Below are positions 23,526 to 33,131 of a stretch of DNA of 64,000 nt, in pieces (within the stretch, counting starts at the first letter, position 1; every line of letters starts with the position of its first letter). The notes beneath the pieces were generated by a model. The model made no database searches. It was not told the DNA's origin and worked only from the letters and a program-made list of their open reading frames with translations. This stretch comes from Cristatella mucedo. Lineage: Eukaryota; Bryozoa; Phylactolaemata; Cristatellidae. The stretch covers positions 3,416,501-3,480,500 of the forward strand of contig WPIO01000004.1 in NCBI GenBank assembly GCA_009760855.2. Direction: 5' to 3'. Made by a program: the position numbers and the translations under genes.

Positions 23526-23939
23526 CACTCAGGGCACACAAATCTTTTGCAGTACAATCGCCGCTACTGTGGCTGTAGATTTGTTCGGTTATTAATTAAG
23601 AGAATTTCCAAGATGCTAGGCATATTAAAGTAAACCAAAGCAAAGGAAAACATCCATTTACAGTCCCAAAGCAAACAAGTATGCTTCCGGTACGTATGCA
23701 TTTAGTGGGACGTCGTCCTACTACGATTATTTATGACCCCCTGCCCTCGCCTGGCAAGGCATTACAGACCACAGGCTTCTACATCGTGCGTTCTGCTGCA
23801 CCGCACGCTGAGCGCCGCCGGGCGCTCTTTGGCTCTACCGGCTAGCCGCGGAGAGTGCATTTGGCGCTGAATCAAATCTACCCACCACCTGCAAACCGGC
23901 ATCCCTTGCGCAATGCGGTCGGTGACTTAGTGGACTCGA

Positions 23940-24484
23940 ATTGGCGGCGGCACAGCACCGCCAATTCTAGCCGCCCGACGGACCGGTCCTTTAACCGTAT
24001 CGAATGCAAATTAAGGGATGCCGAAGTAGCCCCGCCCGCCTTGTGCGCATTTACTCGCCGCCATTGGCACTGCTATTGGCGGATAAAAAAGCGGCCGTCA
24101 AGCTCGTACGCGTGCGACCTCGACGGCCCGCGCTCAAGAGTCGGGCAAGCGGCGCCGGCAAACTTTTGGCAAACCGGAAGCTCGGCCTACCGAGCAGCGA
24201 GGACGGCGCGAGCGCGTGAGCGGGACGCCTGGGACGGGACGCTTGGGATCCGCGCGAACGCTGCCCTCGCGCTGCGGCGGGGCCGCCCTGCTGGGCGCCG
24301 ACGCCGTCCGCGTTTCCGTGGCGGTTTCGCGCTGGACGATCGATGGTCGCTGCACGTATTGCTAGACGCCGCGCCGAGCGTCAAGGTCGTCCGAATCAGC
24401 GAGCTGCCTTGCTGCGGTCACTTTTATGGCGCTTTACTTCTTTCGTCCCGCGGTAGGGCTGACCGAGAGCTCGTTAGTGATTGA
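23940..24484 (+). promoter_or_regulatory. GC/CpG-rich segment with two inverted CCAAT boxes and a TATA-like box
   Basis: The 23760-24720 segment is strongly GC- and CpG-rich relative to its flanks. Within it ATTGG (reverse CCAAT) occurs at 24063 and 24075, followed at 24082 by GATAAAAAA, a spacing plausible for a core promoter. Long open frames cross the region on both strands (for example 23855-24484 plus, 209 codons), as expected from high GC. Their Arg/Ala/Pro-rich peptides match nothing I know. A CpG-island promoter is inference, because no downstream exon is identified. Confidence 0.25.
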
Positions 24485-24884
24485 GTGAAAGCGGCGCCGC
24501 CGCGGCCGAACCTCAGTGCGGAGACCAAGGCTTGGCGGCAGTCGTGCGGTCGATCGAGCACTGCCTGCGTCGCGCAAGGACAAAGCAGCGACCGGAAGGC
24601 TGCCAAAGGTGGAGGCGAGAAACGTGCCCCTAAAAATGGCCATCGAAAGGGTGTCAAAAAATGCCTTGCCTTGGCTTTGCGGCCGGCTCTGAGCGCTTGC
24701 AACCGCGACACATTTTATAAATGAAGGGGAGTTTCTCAGAGAGACGCATCACAAGAGCGGCAATTGAGTAGCGAAACGACAGGCTTCGTAACGCAGGCGC
24801 ACGACCGCCGGTGGTTATGCCCCTGCTGAAATTGAGGGCGTGGCATTTAGCTGCCGTTGGACAGCTGCCGAGCTGGTTTGGTCT
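24485..24884. other. Unassigned GC-rich stretch
   Basis: It continues the GC-rich segment. Overlapping frames on both strands have no recognisable product. Confidence 0.45.
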
Positions 24885-25152
24885 AATAATAATAATAATA
24901 ATAGTAATAATTCACTTGATAAAGCGCCCTCAGAGAATTTAATCTCTCTCTAGGCGCTTTACATTTGCTGCAAAGTGAAATACAATTGAATGGTAAGTAA
25001 AATCATGCTTGAAAAACAAACCAAACTAATAATATGGTTAGGGGTGACATGCACAGGGTCAGCATGCAAATGTGGTTAGTGGCAGCATGCACAGTGTCAG
25101 CACGCACAAGCACATCAAGGACGAATCACAGGGACCCACTAAATGCTGTCCT
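24885..25152 (-). mobile_element. LINE-B 3' UTR fragment, minus strand
   Basis: In plus-strand order it begins with (TAA)n, then CACTTGATAAAGCGCCCTCA, CTAGGCGCTTTACATTTGCT, ATGGTTAGGGGTGACATGCA and GACCCACTAAATGCTGTCCT. This is the complete LINE-B 3' UTR in reverse. A SINE-A starts exactly where the RT-coding part would continue, so the LINE was either truncated here or interrupted by the SINE. Confidence 0.9.
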
Positions 25153-25290
25153 AGCGGTTAAGGTGCTCGCCCCGACTAAGGTCTGACTGAGGTCGTGGGC
25201 TCGAGCCCCGAGGCATATGTGAAGCGCCTGAATAGAGATTAAGTTCTCTTGGGGCGCTATATAAATGAATTATATTATTATTATTATTAC
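25153..25290 (+). mobile_element. SINE-A copy, best preserved, with (ATT)n tail
   Basis: The tRNA-like head AGCGGTTAAGGTGCTCGCCC (A-box region) is followed by the B-box-like GTGGGCTCGAGCCCC. The tail region GAAGCGCCTGAATAGAGATT, AAGTTCTCTTGGGGCGCTAT and AAATGAATTATATTATTATT follows. The tail (AGCGCCT, GAGATT, AGTTCTCT, GGCGCT, then (ATT)n) parallels the LINE-B 3' end AAGCGCCTAGAAAGAGATTG ... GGGCGCTTTATC. The element abuts LINE-B sequence at 25152. Confidence 0.88.
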
Positions 25291-25394
25291 AGTCTAAAAG
25301 TGTATCGTGGTTGCGACCTAAGTGCATCAAAGCGCAGTCCGTGCGGCAGCTCTCAGAATGTCGTAGCGAGCCAACGACGTCGAGCAGCTGGCTT

Positions 25395-25557
25395 TTGCAT
25401 GGGATGGGATGGGTTAGGGAAGAGGCGGGGCGGGGTGTGAACGGCCTGTCGGACGAGGCGGAGGGGGGCGGCGGCGGCGGCGGGGGTCCGGTGGCGGTGG
25501 GAAGGGAAAGCCACGATGGCTCGGCGAGCTGCCTTTGGCGAGTCAGCTCGCCGAGCC
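25395..25557. repeat. G-rich tract, (CGG)n run and a 13 bp-arm hairpin
   Basis: GGGATGGGATGGG and GGCGGGGCGGGG runs, a (CGG)n stretch near 25465-25483 and GGTGGCGGTGGG form a G-quadruplex-prone segment. At 25518-25530 GGCTCGGCGAGCT pairs perfectly with AGCTCGCCGAGCC at 25545-25557 across a 14-base loop. The surrounding 25300-25800 is CpG-rich. Confidence 0.75.
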
Positions 25558-26430
25558 GGTCGTATTCATTCGGCACGCCGACTGTTATGTTGCGCGCCCG
25601 ACCGAACGCTCTCATCAAGCGCACGCTCGAGAGGTAAAACCCCTTTGGAAAAGAAGGAACGCGCCGCCGGGCTAGGAGAGTGCTCCAGGCGGCGAGTGAG
25701 CTCCCAAGCGTGCACGACGGCAAGCAGCCCCGAGAAAGAAATGGGCGCGCGCGCGCGTAACGCGAGGGCAGCGAGCTCGCGCGCTCAATCACCAGGCACC
25801 CGTCAGACTAGAGGTCACACGATCTGCTCGAGGGGGAAAATCTGTTTTCTCCCCCCCCCCCAGTTTCCGAGGCGAGCGACCGCCGACGGTTCCGCCAGTT
25901 TTTGGTCAAATTGTGTATACAGATGGAGCACAAACACAGGCCTCACATCCAAGAACTGCTTTCTTCGGAAGTCAGCGATTCTATTTATATTCTATTTATA
26001 ACATTAGACTCGGACGTATTATTTTTATGTACAAATATCTACATCCTTCCTGGAACCCTACTCCGCTCTGCTAGCAAATGATTGATTGCCTTTCTAATGC
26101 CGCCTTCGGAGGAAGCTGGTCGTCGTACGTGGAGCAAAAATTCTCAGTCTGGACCCTTTCGCGCTCCCGTGAGTGCTTCGTGAGCCTCGACAAAGTCTAA
26201 ATTAACCTTGATTAAATAAATTATAAATAAATAAAAATCTATAAACATAAATAACGTAAATTAACGGCGCATCTACGTGTGTCTACCAACGCTACACGAT
26301 GAGAGTGAGAACACGCAAAGGAAAGAGCTGCACTGCACCACGCTACGAGCTCACGCACAGCGACCCTCTGCAGTAAGCCCAATGACCTCTGGGGGGCGGA
26401 GGGGGCGGGGGTCATGCACCTTGCTTCAGA
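25558..26430. other. Unassigned, GC-rich then AT-rich
   Basis: CpG-rich sequence to about 25800 contains a GCGCGCGCGCG run (25744-25755) and a poly-C run (25852-25861). AT-rich sequence with (TAAA)-like words follows (26205-26255). No gene is supported. Confidence 0.5.
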
Positions 26431-26447
26431 GCGTGAGCTAGCTACTT

Positions 26448-26692
26448 ATGGTCTGGGACTGGATACAGAATATATCTGCTTTATGCAAACCTTCGCGACC
26501 CTTTCTGAATCTCTGGAAAAGTAAAAGTGATATTTTAGGAGAGCTAAAGGCGGCTGCAAGCGAAGCGCATAAATGTACATTGGATGCAAGTAGTTGTTTG
26601 CCTGCGGGTCCTCAGCGAGGCTCAGGTCCTCAGCTTGCATCTGCAAAGCGGGAAATACAGCCCCTACCGGGTTTATGCAAAGGTAGCGTAGT
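26448..26692 (+). other. Candidate first exon or small frame, unidentified
   Basis: The open frame starts at the ATG at 26448 (ATGG context), reads MVWDWIQNISALCKPSRPFL and continues with KSDILGELKAAASEAHKC. It runs to a GTGAGT donor-like site at 26693, whose TGA would otherwise end the frame. An AT-rich segment lies about 200 bases upstream. The composition is protein-like and I recognise no family. A 66-codon minus-strand frame overlaps it. Confidence 0.25.
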
Positions 26693-26698
26693 GTGAGT

Positions 26699-28121
26699 TA
26701 AATTTGCGCGTGCAAATCCGACAGTATTTTAAGTTATTTGTGTTTTTGTCACGATTAGTCGACCTGCTGCAAAAATGACTTGATGATGAGCGTAAGGCTA
26801 TATATACTTGACGCGGCTAACTGTGCTGTCAATCTATGATAAGGTCTTCACAAATTTATGAACGGGTGGAAAGTGAGCCAATTATAAAATGCATCATCCA
26901 CAGCCACCGTGTTACCTCAAAAAATGTGACATGGTATTACATCAATGTTTGCTCAGGCACACACAATGAGGCATATGTTTGGGGACGTCTTATTTTTATG
27001 TACAGATATCTACATTATTTGTGAACAACGGCTTACAGCTATTCATGTTTTGACTTATAAATTTCTACTTTTTCATGTGAAAAATCTAGATTTATAGAAA
27101 TGTAGTCATGTCATGTTCTGGAACAGATTCATAGACCACTAAATCCTAAATTTTGGCCCACAATTCCGGCCCAAATTTTGTGTGAGTCAATATCCGGTAG
27201 AATCGCTGACCCCCAATCTATCATGTCCACCAATAGAGCTTTCCTTAGATGAGTACTTATAGTCCATGTAGCCTGCTCGTAGTGCATTGCTATACAGCTA
27301 TTAGCAAGTTTATTTCATTACCTATTCACCCAATTCAAGATCTCTTTCAAAACAGGCTTAATCCAGTTTCCACGCTGATTCGTCTCCATTATATTTTTAA
27401 CGTAGTCATTTATATCGATTGGCTACTAGCTCTGGAATGGCTTATTTATTGTAATATATAAAGTCTGGAGATATGCAGTCATTCCTGTATAGATAATTAT
27501 TAGATCTATTTTTCTCTAAGCAAGAAATTGTTTCATATCTTGAGAGTGATGGGCGCTGGCTATAACCGAGACTAGCAGACATCTTTAGCCACCTCGCAAA
27601 AGAAGTGGCAGCATTATATCGATCCACTTCCTATAACTCTTTGTTTGCACCAGGAAGTTTTGGTTTTAGGAATGCGAATGTCCAAATAATTGTCAATCTC
27701 ATCTTTCTTGCCTTTCTTAATGAATAGAGGTTGCCCTTACTTTCCATATGGACAAATAAACAAAATAAAGATAACGCTTGGACTTCCGTTACCAGTGAAG
27801 ATTATGTAGAGTGATGGACACCACAGTGACCGATTGTCTTTTGGAATCCTTAGCCCATGAAAATTTTAGTTTCATCAATAGTAATTATGTTTTAGGGCTG
27901 TATTTAAATAATTAGATACCAATGACAAAGGATTTGAATGTGACCGCGTGTTTAATAACTATCTTCCAGCTTAATCAGTGTTCTAGATATTCTCAGAGAA
28001 AGGTCATATCGCTGACTGAAGCCAACAAGCCAGTATTATGATGCTTAAAATTCTTCTGGGTATATTACTAGCGCTGTTGCAATTGCAAACGCAAATGTTT
28101 AAATATCAGCCATTCTAAAAA
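26699..28121. other. Unassigned AT-rich stretch
   Basis: Short frames on both strands are without recognisable motifs. A minus-strand segment near 27500-27880 has coding-like pieces (for example IDETKIFMG near 27876) with many stops. It may be a decayed transposase, but I could not support this. Confidence 0.4.
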
Positions 28122-28657
28122 CTAAAACCCTTGCTCTCCATCTAGCCATCCATCCATAGATGGTGCCTTCGAGATAAGGAAACAAGGTAGCCGTCCTAAT
28201 GTAGGCTTGGGCTTCTTGGAGTTTCCCTTCTCCGCCTGTTGACTGGAGTTATCGTTCTCAGCTTCTAGCAAGTTTCTAGCCTCTAGAGGATTCACGCTCT
28301 TCTCTTGCAGAAAGCCACTTTTCGACGAGCAATTCTTTCGTTTTCCACTCATCTCGCCTTGGGGGTCAAAGTATTGTTCACACGTGTCTGCGATTAGATC
28401 AAATGTTGAGGCCTTTTGCCAAGCTCTATGTGGGTGGATAGCTTGGTTCGCTTGCTATCTGCGAACAAGTGTGCATGCCAATGCCAGGGAAACAATTCGG
28501 ATTGCTCACATTTCCCTCTCAGCTTGGGCTTTTTTGGAGTAGGACTTATATTACCAGAAACAAAAGTATAATGCCAGGGCTTATTTTCTGGTGAGCCGTA
28601 CTGTTGGGCGAAATAAGGTAATTTCACAGAACAACTGCTTTGCGTAGTTTTTACCAA
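28122..28657 (-). pseudogene. Unidentified coding-like region, two frames joined by a frameshift
   Basis: Two minus-strand frames overlap. The upstream one (28657-28394) reads ISPTPKKPKLRGKCEQSELF and FPWHWHAHLFADSKRTKLST. The second begins before its ATG: AIHPHRAWQKASTFDLIADT then CEQYFDPQGEMSGKRKNCSS. It continues to a TAG at 28122 with the Lys/Glu-rich SSQQAEKGNSKKPKPTLGRL. The join near 28430 looks like a small indel in one original protein. The composition and lack of stops suggest real past coding. I do not recognise the family; a transposon protein is one option. A SINE-A lies just upstream (28706-28868). Confidence 0.4.
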
Positions 28658-28705
28658 GATTTAATATTTAAAGTCTCTACATACTTTTTGGTATAGTTTT
28701 GAAAA

Positions 28706-28868
28706 TGTAATTCACTTGCGTAGTGTCCTAAGAGAACTTAATCTCTATTCAAGCGCTTCGCCTAGGCTTCATAGGCCGCACGGCTCGAGCCCTCAATCTC
28801 AGTCATCAAATACATTCAGCTTGACCTCTGTCGGTGAGAGTATTTAACCACTGGGTCAAACCAGCACG
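28706..28868 (-). mobile_element. SINE-A copy, minus strand
   Basis: In plus-strand order: TAGTGTCCTAAGAGAACTTA, ATCTCTATTCAAGCGCTTCG, then GCACGGCTCGAGCCCTCAAT (reverse B-box) and GAGTATTTAACCACTGGGTC (reverse A-box side). It carries a ~20-base insertion in the middle relative to the 25153 copy. Confidence 0.8.
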
Positions 28869-29321
28869 GCGATTGCATGAAGCCGATCTGCACAGCGTCC
28901 TACATTCACGCATCTATGAAACTAATCTTGCCGGGCTCTCTGGATTCAGTAACCATGACAAGTAGCTGCTCTCAGGTGTCTTGAAGAAATGCCGCTAATA
29001 ATTCTTCGATGATGCTTGGACTTGGAAGTGACTATCCTAGATGAAAATTCAAACTGACTTCGAATTTGATGCATTTCAGAAATGACACACACACTGACCA
29101 GTTCACTAGCTAGGTGGCCTATTTCCGGTTTCCTTGGATTCTGATTAGAATCGTCAACAGTTAGCAGTAAAATAGCAGGACTTCATCATCGAGTGATAAT
29201 GAATAATCTCAGTAGACTCAACCCTACGCCTGATAGATTGATCTTCACAACCACCTATAAGGTGCTATCTGTGGAGAAAGGTCGGAAATTGTGAAAGAGA
29301 TCCTGTAATGAGTCAGATGGC

Positions 29322-29324
<3 letters not shown>
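28869..29324. other. Unassigned stretch
   Basis: No features are supported here. Confidence 0.5.
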
Positions 29325-29417
<93 letters not shown>

Positions 29418-29462
29418 GTGAGAGAGAAGAGAGAGAGAGACAGACAGACAGAGGCAGAGAGA
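29325..29462. repeat. (AG)n microsatellite, degenerate 3' part
   Basis: AG repeats are continuous from about 29325 to 29405, then interrupted (GGGAGAG, GAAGAG, GACAGACAGACAG). Ser/Leu-rich or Arg/Glu-rich frames across it are translations of the repeat. Confidence 0.95.
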
Positions 29463-29530
29463 GTGGTGCAAGATAAAAGTGGAGATTTTTAACTACAAGC
29501 ACATGTATTACCAATAGCTGCATATGTAAT

Positions 29531-29612
29531 ACTACTACTAATAATAATAGCACTTGATAAAGCGCACTCAGAGAAGAACTCAATCTCTTTCGAGGCGCTT
29601 TACATTTTCTAC
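29531..29612 (-). mobile_element. LINE-B 3' tail fragment, minus strand
   Basis: (TAA)n and AGCACTTGATAAAGCGCACT are followed by AACTCAATCTCTTTCGAGGC and GCTTTACATTTTCTACAAGG, the reverse of the LINE-B terminal stem-loop. Only about 80 bases remain. Confidence 0.85.
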
Positions 29613-30426
29613 AAGGGAAACACGATAGGAGGGTAGATAATGTAATAGAAACTGGATTCAGAGATAAAGGCAGAGGAGTATGGTAGACACAGCGATAGAC
29701 AGTGAGATACGTACGTAGATGAGTAAGATAAGAAAACACGAGAAAATAGACAGGTGTCAACAATATGGGAAGAAAGAGATTAAGAGTGAGAGAAAAATTG
29801 CGACAGATTACGAGAGATTAAGAGCAAGAGAGATAGTGAGAGGAAGATCAAGAGAGACAGATTAAGAGATGAAGATAGAGTGAGTTTGAGAGAGATATTC
29901 AGAGCTAGAGAGAGAGAGAGAGCGAGAGAGATAATGGGATTGAGAGAGAGAGAGAGAGTGAGCGAGAGAGAATGGGATTGAGAAAGAGAGATAGAGAGAG
30001 AGAGAGAGAGGGAGGAAGGGAGGGAGAGAATAGAAGAGAATGGAGGGAAGGGAGGTATGTAAGGAAGGAGGTAGGCTAGAGGGAGGAGGTGACAGGATTT
30101 AAAGCCGTTAATGAAGATTGGCTGACGACGTCCATTAAATTCTCGAAAACCTTGACGAAGTGAACTAAATATTTATCACTCTTCAATGAATATTTTTTGT
30201 TTGTGCAGGCATGTGTAGCAGTTAAATTTGGAAGCCGAAAGGAGCTGCGACGAATTAGTAACTTATTGACTTCTGATATCTCAGCCCATTGAAATATCAT
30301 GCAATATAGGGGAGAAAACCATTCTTTTACTTAGGGCCTAATTGTTACGCCCTACTTCTGCATGATTCAGGCTAATTTCTTGGATATGCCTGGAGCACTT
30401 GCATGGATTTTTCGCCTCTAGGCTGT
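29613..30426. other. Purine-rich AG/GA-interrupted stretch, no gene
   Basis: About 29760-30070 is a long, impure GAGA/GGGA-rich segment, probably a decayed (AG)n satellite. The rest is unassigned. Confidence 0.6.
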
Positions 30427-30488
30427 TTAGCAGATGCCCCTTAAGCAGATGCCCTTTACCAGATGCCCTTTAGCTGATGGCCATTAAG
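30427..30488 (+). repeat. 15 bp tandem repeat, about four units
   Basis: The units are GCAGATGCCCCTTAA, GCAGATGCCCTTTAC, CAGATGCCCTTTAG and CTGATGGCCATTAAG. The period is 15 bases, the last unit diverged. Confidence 0.85.
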
Positions 30489-30540
30489 ATCCCCCTTTCT
30501 GCATTTTAAGAAACGCTCGAGAAATGTCTGCACATCTGAG

Positions 30541-30660
30541 TAATTGAAAAGGACGAGAAAATGGCTGAGAACTTTCCAGTATTCAACTATCATGTCATAT
30601 CGGCATTGAGCACGATCGTGCAATACAGATCTCATTTCATGGTTCCTTTGATCGCTTTAT
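30541..30660 (+). repeat. Dispersed repeat P, copy 1
   Basis: It aligns with 32811-32925. Both contain AGAAAATGGCTGA, TTCCAGTAT.CAACTATCAT and GAGCACGATCGTGCA, and end around CATTTCATGG. From the ATG at 30561 the peptide is MAENFPVFNYHVISALSTIV. Several differences from copy 2 fall in third codon positions (GAG/GAA, GTC/GTT, TCG/TCA), which hints at a former coding segment. No family is recognised. Confidence 0.7.
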
Positions 30661-30677
30661 TACTACTGGTATTTTAG

Positions 30678-30903
30678 CATGCAATTCATTGAGGCGACAC
30701 TTCTTTTCTTAGGCTTTGCGACGATTGTCCATCAAAGAGACGAGCGGAGTGCTTGCTTAATGAGTAGGTGCGTCGCTGAAATTCATTCAGAATCCCAAGC
30801 ATCCACTGCGTCTAGCATGTCTTGTAGTGCTGCCCTCGTCGGCTCCTGGGACGCTCAGCCTGCCCTAATCGAAGAACTAACAGCCTTCGCATTTTTAAAA
30901 TGA
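30678..30903 (+). other. Candidate small coding segment, unidentified
   Basis: TTACTACTGGTATTTTAG, a branch-point-like and acceptor-like string, ends at 30677. The frame starting MQFIEATLLFLGFATIVHQR at 30679 stays open for 74 codons to TGA at 30903, ending EELTAFAFLK. The N-terminal part is hydrophobic and could be a signal-peptide-like segment. There is no homology I know. Confidence 0.25.
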
Positions 30904-31003
30904 AAAAGCGTCTCAAGTGTGTAATTGTGGTGCTAGCATGTGAGTTGAGGGCTTGCGTTTAAGCTTACAAGGCTTTTCTCTTAACATACTGCTGTGATAG
31001 CAG

Positions 31004-31344
31004 GTGCCTGCCGCCGTGACCATGATGCAATTCTGCAATCTGAATCTCAGTGAGGATTACTTTGCCCAAGTGCAGCGGAGCAAGGATTCAATACGTCTTG
31101 CTTCGATAGCGGCCACAGCCACTGATCAGTGGGAGAATAAATTGCTTGCATGTTTGTATTCATCTTCAGTCAGAAAGAAGGAACCAGTCTCTAATTCCGA
31201 TCAAAGGCTGAATAGAGGCGGAAGCAAAGCTGAAGATTTTTTGCATAATTGCGCTTTTTCTTAAGCCAGAATTGAAGACCAAAATTGAACTCAAAGACGA
31301 AAAAGCCGCAGCAGAATTATGCAGAGTAAGGAAATGCAATTGAC
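31004..31344 (+). pseudogene. Candidate exon after an acceptor-like tract, frameshifted
   Basis: TTTTCTCTTAACATACTGCT...GATAGCAG ends at 31003. The following frame reads VPAAVTMMQFCNLNLSEDYF and DSIRLASIAATATDQWENKL and closes at 31264. The overlapping +1 frame (31212-31344) continues in a coding-like manner (FLKPELKTKIELKDEKAAAE) to a GTAAGG donor-like site at 31326. A single-base indel near 31210-31260 would join the two. The gene is unknown, but this is among the better exon-like signals in the window. Confidence 0.35.
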
Positions 31345-31741
31345 ATTTTTCATCTGAAACCTATCTATACTATGTATAATCTATCTATATTATCATGAGT
31401 TAAAGGCTTGCTTGAGGTGAAGTTGACAGTCACAGTGTAGCTGGTGATGAAAGTGATTATGGCGTCACATTTTAACTTTGAAAATTGCAGGCAGGGTTTC
31501 TATAAGAGTCTAAATTTTGTGGAAAAACTTAAATTCCCCGAGAAAAGTGCTGTGGCCTTCAAGTGAAGAAATATTGTTGGCAGCAATCTTTTTAAACCAA
31601 TATTTTAGCAAGCACTGATGGGATTTAGGTCTTCTCATCACTGTAACATGCATACCACTGTGCTAAAACTCTTGTATTCGAGAACGGTCGAATGACTGCC
31701 AACTCGTTGTCAAAGGAGCACAGGCACGCACTTCTATATTG
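31345..31741. other. Unassigned stretch
   Basis: AT-rich with direct words CTATCTATACTATGTATAAT / CTATCTATATTATC near 31361-31395. Nothing else is visible. Confidence 0.5.
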
Positions 31742-31910
31742 GTGAGCCGTAATGGCATACTAGGTAAGGCGGTTGCTATTCACGACCTCGTCCCGAGGTC
31801 ACGGGTTCGAATCCTACGGTGGGTGGTCCTTTATTGCCCCTGCAGGCGGTGATGATAGTCATAAAGGCTCTTCGGTCGCTATACAAAAGAGGCTGTTACA
31901 TCAGCTAGCA
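31742..31910 (+). mobile_element. SINE-B copy 1 (tRNA-derived), plus strand
   Basis: The head GTGAGCCGTAATGGCATACT and AGGTAAGGCGGTTGC (A-box region) is followed by a near-perfect B-box, GGGTTCGAATCC. The body GGTGGTCCTTTATTGCCCCT and AAAGGCTCTTCGGTCGCTAT follows, then ACAAAAGAGGCTGTTACATC and AGCTAGCATTT. The (ATTT)n tail seen in the 51422 copy is short here. The B-box is the best tRNA-like signal in the window, but the element lacks the rest of a cloverleaf. Confidence 0.88.
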
Positions 31911-32810
31911 TTTCTTTGTAACTCACGACTGCAGGCAGGTACGAATGCGTTTGGGTGCGTCAGCAAGACTGAGCTGCAATTCAACTTGCAGCTGGTGAAC
32001 AGATTCAAATTTGCGATGGCAGCTCATCAGATTCATCGGCTGATCGGCATATTCCAGAGCAGCGTACGCATCGTATTGCAGAGCAGCGTACTGCAGAGCG
32101 AGCCTCCTCTGGTCAGGTTGAGGGGATGACCGGCCGTCAGCCACATACGCGTCTCCCCACTTATGCTTGGGCCTACTTTTACGAAGTCCCCTGGGAGCCT
32201 TAATGTCCGGCTTACTGGGTCTAAGCTGAGTAACGTCGAAAATCCCGATGGCACGCCTTTACGACATAATGCAACGTCACAGCACAGCGACGCCTTAACC
32301 GCGAAAGTGCACAACAGTTTTACTCGCCGCTTAGAGCAGAACTAGGAGGACGGAGCGGCCACCGAGCGCTGCAGGTCGCTGGGCTGCAAGAACTTGGCGA
32401 GTCACACTCGTTTTTCTTGGCCCATGTCAAAGAAAATGTCAGCGGCGGCATTGATGGCGATGACTAACCCAGCGAGGCGACCCCAAAGAAATACGGCGTT
32501 GCTTGGCTCGCCTCCCTAAATCATGCCCAACGAAACACGACAAGCGGATTTATCGTGGTTTTGCGATACTGTCGACGTTATGCTTGAAAACATATTGTAC
32601 GGTAGACCAACACCTTTTAACTTGCTGGTTTTTAGGACTTACAAATACTAGGCGTCATAGAAAAAGCCTCGTTCACGTTGGCCGCATCATTTTTAATACT
32701 CTGCCTGCAGTCAATCAAACCGTGTCAACATTTGGATGCAGAGCGATTGAACTCTGTTTTTACCTGACTATGGTTCTTCAATCTTTCTCTTCTACCGCGT
32801 CCCGTGTGAG
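31911..32810. other. Unassigned stretch with a long open minus frame
   Basis: A minus-strand frame at 32314-32033 (93 codons, containing CRKGVPSGFSTLLSLDPVSR) is open and protein-like, but has no known motif and no splice context I trust. It is recorded here without a gene call. Confidence 0.35.
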
Positions 32811-32925
32811 TAAATGGAAAGAGCAAGAAAATGGCTGAAAACGTTCCAGTATCCAACTATCATGTTATGTCAGCATCGAGCACGATCGTGCACTTCTGAC
32901 CACATTTCATGGCCCATGTGACTCC
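32811..32925 (+). repeat. Dispersed repeat P, copy 2
   Basis: Partner of 30541-30660. From the ATG at 32832 it reads MAENVPVSNYHVMSASSTIV and then meets a TGA (CACTTCTGA). The similarity begins abruptly near GTGAGTAA and ends past CATTTCATGG. The flanks differ, as in a dispersed or retroposed segment. Confidence 0.7.
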
Positions 32926-33000
32926 TGCTGACCAGTGATTAAAACCGGAAGTGAGACCCTTTGGAGTGACCAATAAGATTATGCATTATAATTCATCTGT

Positions 33001-33131
33001 ATAAATCATTTGTGTAGCGCCCTAAGAGGACGTAATCTCTATTCAGGCGCTTCACATATTCCACGGGGCTCAAGTCCATGACCTCGGTCAGACCTTGGTC
33101 CCCGGGGCGAGCACCTTAACCACTGGCCAAA
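33001..33131 (-). mobile_element. SINE-A copy, minus strand
   Basis: GTGTAGCGCCCTAAGAGGAC, TCTCTATTCAGGCGCTTCAC, then the reverse B-box ACGGGGCTCAAGTCC and reverse A-box side GGGGCGAGCACCTTAACCAC. It is close to the 25153 copy and has no long tail. Confidence 0.85.

Noticed and set aside
23855-24484. 209-codon plus frame
   Set aside because: It is an Arg/Ala/Pro-rich peptide in GC-rich DNA with open frames on both strands, and no family matches. It is reported only as a possible promoter region.
25151-25792. 213-codon minus frame
   Set aside because: Its C-terminal third is antisense SINE-A and its tail. The rest lies in CpG-rich sequence with a poly-Pro run from (CGG)n. There is no recognisable domain.
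31742-31910. Possible functional tRNA gene (good A and B boxes)
   Set aside because: The same unit recurs at 51422 and 57770 with a long non-tRNA body and (AAAT)n tail, and no complete cloverleaf forms, so it is a tRNA-derived SINE.
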